The position numbers and the translations under genes are program-made. Under the pieces are notes generated by a model. It saw only the letters and a list, made by a program, of their open reading frames with translations. It did not search any database and was not told the origin of the DNA. A stretch of DNA of 64,000 bases, from the NCBI RefSeq assembly GCF_001653565.1, contig NZ_LYPB01000089.1, forward strand, positions 157,741-221,740, given 5' to 3'. Positions 60,955-64,000 of the stretch are shown here, one piece after another. Positions within the stretch are counted from its first letter, which is position 1. Every line of letters starts with the position of its first letter. Origin of the DNA: Paenibacillus oryzisoli (GTDB taxonomy: Bacteria; Bacillota; Bacilli; Paenibacillales; NBRC-103111).

Positions 60955-62412
60955 TTACATCGAGTAGTTTGGGGCTTCTTTGGTAATTTGAATATCATGC
61001 GGATGGCTTTCTTTCAACCCTGCTCCCGTAATACGAACAAATTGCGTATCATGAATAAGTTCTTGAATGTTTCGCGCGCCACAATACCCCATGCCTGAGC
61101 GAAGTCCGCCTACCAGTTGATACACCGTATCCGCCATTGGCCCTTTGTAAGCCACACGACCCTCAATGCCCTCTGGAACAAGCTTGCTCTCGTTCTCTTG
61201 GAAGTACCGATCCTTGCTGCCTTCCTTCATCGCACCTAAGGAGCCCATTCCACGGTAAACCTTGTATCTGCGACCTTGGAAAATCTCAGACTCACCAGGA
61301 CTCTCTTCTGTCCCTGCAAAAAGACTGCCAATCATAACCGCGCTAGCTCCCGCAGCAATGGCTTTGACCACATCACCAGAGTACTTAATCCCACCATCGG
61401 CGATAATCGGTACACCAAATTCAGCAGCTGCTTGAGCACAATCATAAATCGCTGTAATTTGTGGGACACCGATCCCTGCAATAATGCGAGTTGTACAGAT
61501 CGATCCAGGACCAATTCCGACTTTCACCATGGAAGCTCCTGCTTTAATCAAATCACGTGTACCATCACCTGTCGCAACATTACCTGCGATAATTGGTAGT
61601 TCTGGATACTGAGATCTCAACTTCTTCACAGTCTCTGCGATGTTAATATGATGTCCATGTGCAGAATCTACGACGATGACGTCAATTCCCGCTGTAACAA
61701 GCGCTGCCGCTCTTTCTAGAACGTCTTTGGACACGCCAACTGCGGCACCAACGAGTAAACGCCCTTGAGCATCCTTAGCTGAGTTAGGGAATTGAATGGC
61801 TTTCTCGATATCTTTAATCGTAATTAACCCTTTTAGACCGAAATTCTCGTCGACCAAAGGCAGTTTCTCAATTTTATGCTTCTGAAGGATGCCTTCTGCT
61901 TGCCCAAGGGTTGTACCAACTGGTGCTGTTACAAGACCCTCCTGCGTCATCACTTCTTTAATTTTAATAGAATAATCATGTACAAAGCGCAAGTCGCGAT
62001 TCGTCAAAATACCAACCAAACGGTTGTCCTCATTAACAATAGGTACCCCCGAAATACGGTATTTCGCCATTAGCTCCTCTGCATCATACACATGATGTTC
62101 AGGCGTCAGGGAGAATGGGTTTGTGATAACGCCACTTTCTGACCTTTTAACACGATCAACATGCTCAGCCTGCAGCTCAATCGGCATATTCTTATGAATA
62201 ATTCCGATGCCACCTTCACGGGCCATAGCAATCGCTAGCGCAGACTCCGTCACCGTATCCATAGCCGAGCTAATGAAAGGGATATTTAATTTCACACCAG
62301 GAGCCAGTTGCGTCGAAACGTCGATCTCCTTACCGAAAACTTCCGACTTCCTCGGCACTAAAAGCACATCATCAAACGTTAAACCTTCCTTGCCAAACTT
62401 ATCTTCTCTCAC
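60955..62412 (-). CDS. guaB: IMP dehydrogenase
   Basis: 485 aa. First committed step to GMP. KEGLTFDDVLLVPRKSEV at the N terminus, two CBS domains (~95-210), catalytic Cys loop GPGSICTTRIIAGIGVPQ (~305) and flap region SLGAMKEGSKDRYFQ. GTG start 62412, with AAGGAGG 12 nt upstream, a wide spacing. Own transcription unit, closed by a terminator. Confidence 0.98.
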   Translation of the reverse strand: MREDKFGKEGLTFDDVLLVPRKSEVFGKEIDVSTQLAPGVKLNIPFISSAMDTVTESALAIAMAREGGIGIIHKNMPIELQAEHVDRVKRSESGVITNPFSLTPEHHVYDAEELMAKYRISGVPIVNEDNRLVGILTNRDLRFVHDYSIKIKEVMTQEGLVTAPVGTTLGQAEGILQKHKIEKLPLVDENFGLKGLITIKDIEKAIQFPNSAKDAQGRLLVGAAVGVSKDVLERAAALVTAGIDVIVVDSAHGHHINIAETVKKLRSQYPELPIIAGNVATGDGTRDLIKAGASMVKVGIGPGSICTTRIIAGIGVPQITAIYDCAQAAAEFGVPIIADGGIKYSGDVVKAIAAGASAVMIGSLFAGTEESPGESEIFQGRRYKVYRGMGSLGAMKEGSKDRYFQENESKLVPEGIEGRVAYKGPMADTVYQLVGGLRSGMGYCGARNIQELIHDTQFVRITGAGLKESHPHDIQITKEAPNYSM

Positions 62413-62574
62413 AGCGTACCATATCCTCCTTAAAGCCCTCTAACTGAAGAAAGCTTGATTCATAAGCTTCAGCTCATTCTTTCGTATGATTGCAATCTTA
62501 ACAAAGAGCTATTTTTGGTGTCAAGGAAAAGGACGAGCCTGCAGCTCCCCCTCACCTCGAATAAGTCAATTCCG

Positions 62575-63780
62575 TTAACGATAGGAGTACGTACTGCTTG
62601 GATTCCAGAGAAGGAACTGCTCGATCCCTTGCTCCTTCGCTGCCTTAATCTGCTCCTTTACATCAATCACACCGTACTTCTTATGAGGTTTAACCCAAGT
62701 TGCCGTAAAGTCCTGATACCACGGCCTGATCTGTGCAACCTGGCTAGTCGATCTCGCTAGCTGATGATTTTTCCATTTGGCGTCGTTAACCGCTTGGTGA
62801 ATGACCGCATACGGCTGCAAATCCGGGCTTTTGATGCCATAGATGCCGCTCGTATAGTGTGATGGGTACAGCATTGGCGAAATGAAGTGGACCTCCTTAC
62901 TAATCATCGCCCAATCTTGGCCAATACCCATATCATTCGGTAAAGATGTTGTCAATCCGAACACATCTGCTGAAATATAAGCCTTATTGCCGATCTGTTC
63001 CTTCGCCCTATGCAAAAAGCTTGCAATATCCTCCGCCTTACTGAGCTTCTTCGGGTTATCGAATAGCACTTCTCGGTCCACCTTCTGCCCATTCTCCGGA
63101 AATCTCACATAATCAAACTGAATCTCATCAAAACCCAGGCTAGCCACTTCATTAGCGATTTGAATGTTATAATCCCACACGTCTGTCTTGTAAGGGTCTA
63201 CCCATGCAACGCCCTTAGCATCCTTCCAAACACTTCCGTCTCTGTTTTTCATGGCATACATACTCTTCTTCTTACTTAAATAAGGATCCTTAAACACAAC
63301 AAGCCTAGCTATCGTATAAATATGCTTCTGCTTCAATCGCTGCAGCTTCGCTTTCATATCTTGTATAATGACGTGGCTGTTCGCCCCAATTTCATTGACC
63401 AATGGAACCGTTGAGGGATAGGTTACTTGGCCCGAATCGTTCTTCACATCGATCACCATCGCGTTTAAATCTGTCTGCTCCACCAGCTCAATCAATTGCT
63501 CAAATTTGCTGCCTACGGAGGACCAGGCCGATACATAAATACCTTTCACGACTGGTTTTGCAGACATGGAAAAAGAAGGATTTACAGCCACAAACTGCGG
63601 CATCTTCTTCGGTTCTTGATTAGGCGCGAGCCCCATGCTTCCTACATGACTTAAAGAGTGAAGTGGGTTGGTCTCTTCCTTCACTTCGTCGATCTTGGTT
63701 GAGCAACCATTCATCATCAGCGTTACTATTGAACAAAGACACACCCTGCTCATCCATCTTATGCTGCTTGTTTTTCTCAT
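62575..63780 (-). CDS. Putative glycoside hydrolase lipoprotein (DUF4015 type)
   Basis: 401 aa. Start ATG 63780 (MRKTSSIRW) with GGAGG at 7 nt; lipoprotein signal with LMMNGC (Cys26). The catalytic-barrel-like region includes VKGIYVSAWSSVGSKFEQLI, LNAMVIDVKNDSGQVTYPS and GFDEIQFDYVRFPENG, typical of DUF4015 proteins related to glycoside hydrolase barrels. Substrate unknown; cell-wall or extracellular glycan is likely from its location. Confidence 0.87.
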   Translation of the reverse strand: MRKTSSIRWMSRVCLCSIVTLMMNGCSTKIDEVKEETNPLHSLSHVGSMGLAPNQEPKKMPQFVAVNPSFSMSAKPVVKGIYVSAWSSVGSKFEQLIELVEQTDLNAMVIDVKNDSGQVTYPSTVPLVNEIGANSHVIIQDMKAKLQRLKQKHIYTIARLVVFKDPYLSKKKSMYAMKNRDGSVWKDAKGVAWVDPYKTDVWDYNIQIANEVASLGFDEIQFDYVRFPENGQKVDREVLFDNPKKLSKAEDIASFLHRAKEQIGNKAYISADVFGLTTSLPNDMGIGQDWAMISKEVHFISPMLYPSHYTSGIYGIKSPDLQPYAVIHQAVNDAKWKNHQLARSTSQVAQIRPWYQDFTATWVKPHKKYGVIDVKEQIKAAKEQGIEQFLLWNPSSTYSYR

Positions 63781-63832
63781 CGTCATCCCTCCTCGTAGGA
63801 TTAGTATGGTTAAAAAAACAATATTTACAGAT

Positions 63833-63873
63833 GAAAAAAAAGAGTGTTTCTGGAAAAAATCCAGAAACACTCT
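63833..63873 (-). terminator. Terminator of the rRNA operon
   Basis: Perfect 13-bp stem AGAGTGTTTCTGG/CCAGAAACACTCT with a 7-nt loop, followed on the minus strand by eight Ts, about 50 bp after 5S. Confidence 0.95.
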
Positions 63874-63923
63874 TACAGAGATGTGAGACTCTTGGCTGCG
63901 CCAAAAGATCTCTATTCTAATTT

Positions 63924-64000
63924 GCTTGGCAACGTTCTACTCTCCCAGAACCCTGCGGTTCAAGTACCATCGACGCTGGAAGGCTTAACGGTCGTGTTCG
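63924..64000 (-). rRNA. rrf: 5S ribosomal RNA (partial, 3' part)
   Basis: On the minus strand the sequence runs CGAACACGACCGTTAAGCC, GGTACTTGAACCGCAGGGT, GGGAGAGTAGAACGTTGCC to AAGC, the conserved 3' two-thirds of bacterial 5S. The 5' end, and presumably 23S and 16S, lie beyond base 64000. Confidence 0.95.

Noticed and set aside
1..64000. CRISPR arrays, insertion-sequence transposases, restriction-modification or phage structural genes
   Set aside because: I looked on both strands and saw none. The only mobile remnant is the tRNA-Arg island.

Overview
The window looks like chromosome of a spore-forming, low-to-moderate GC Gram-positive of the Paenibacillus group. It carries spoIIR and sspP, an S-layer-homology (SLH) surface protein, YesM/YesN-type two-component genes beside an LplABC-type sugar importer, a complex I operon without nuoE/F/G, and gene orders known from Bacillales (upp-wecB-atp; prfA-prmC-spoIIR-ywlC-mntP-ywlE-rpiB-ywlG-glyA; guaB-dacA-pdxS-pdxT-serS-tRNA-Ser). 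The genus is inferred from gene content only.

Layout, almost all on the minus strand and so transcribed right to left. 1-8344: nuoA-B-C-D-H-I-J-K-L-M, with M cut by the left edge. 8.5 kb: a small divergent gene. 8.8-16.0 kb: the complete F1Fo ATP synthase operon atpZ-I-B-E-F-H-A-G-D-C. 16.2-18.1 kb: wecB and upp. 18.2-29.7 kb: a carbohydrate locus (two glycosidase-like enzymes, a solute-binding lipoprotein, two permeases, a sensor kinase and an AraC-type response regulator, no ATPase) that separates upp from glyA. 29.8-38.9 kb: glyA-ywlG-rpiB behind a ZTP riboswitch, then ywlE, mntP, ywlC, spoIIR, prmC, prfA and ychF. 39.0-40.7 kb: a PilZ-domain gene behind a c-di-GMP-I riboswitch, a cluster of DnaA boxes, and tadA on the plus strand.

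41.9-45.8 kb is an accessory island. A complete tRNA-Arg(CCT) has its last 48 bp repeated 3,818 bp downstream. In between lie a decayed tyrosine recombinase, a secreted fibronectin-III protein frameshifted at a 7-bp tandem repeat, a HicAB toxin-antitoxin pair with a palindrome inside a consensus promoter, and a small membrane protein. 46-51 kb: a DUF4352 lipoprotein, an Lsm-like small protein, an MFS transporter, and an ECF sigma / anti-sigma / polytopic membrane protein operon whose sigma gene has no ordinary start codon at its Shine-Dalgarno site. 51-56 kb: small spore-type proteins and a giant SLH surface protein. 56.2-64 kb: tRNA-Ser(TGA), serS, pdxT, pdxS, dacA, guaB, a lipoprotein of the DUF4015 type, and the 3' part of a 5S rRNA gene with its terminator, so an rRNA operon lies just to the right.

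Most of the window is housekeeping: respiration and ATP synthesis, one-carbon and purine metabolism, translation termination, vitamin B6 and cell wall. The parts that deserve a second look are the two riboswitches, the DnaA-box cluster, the tRNA-Arg island with its repeat-mediated frameshift, the sigma factor start, and the triplicated membrane protein encoded beside it.
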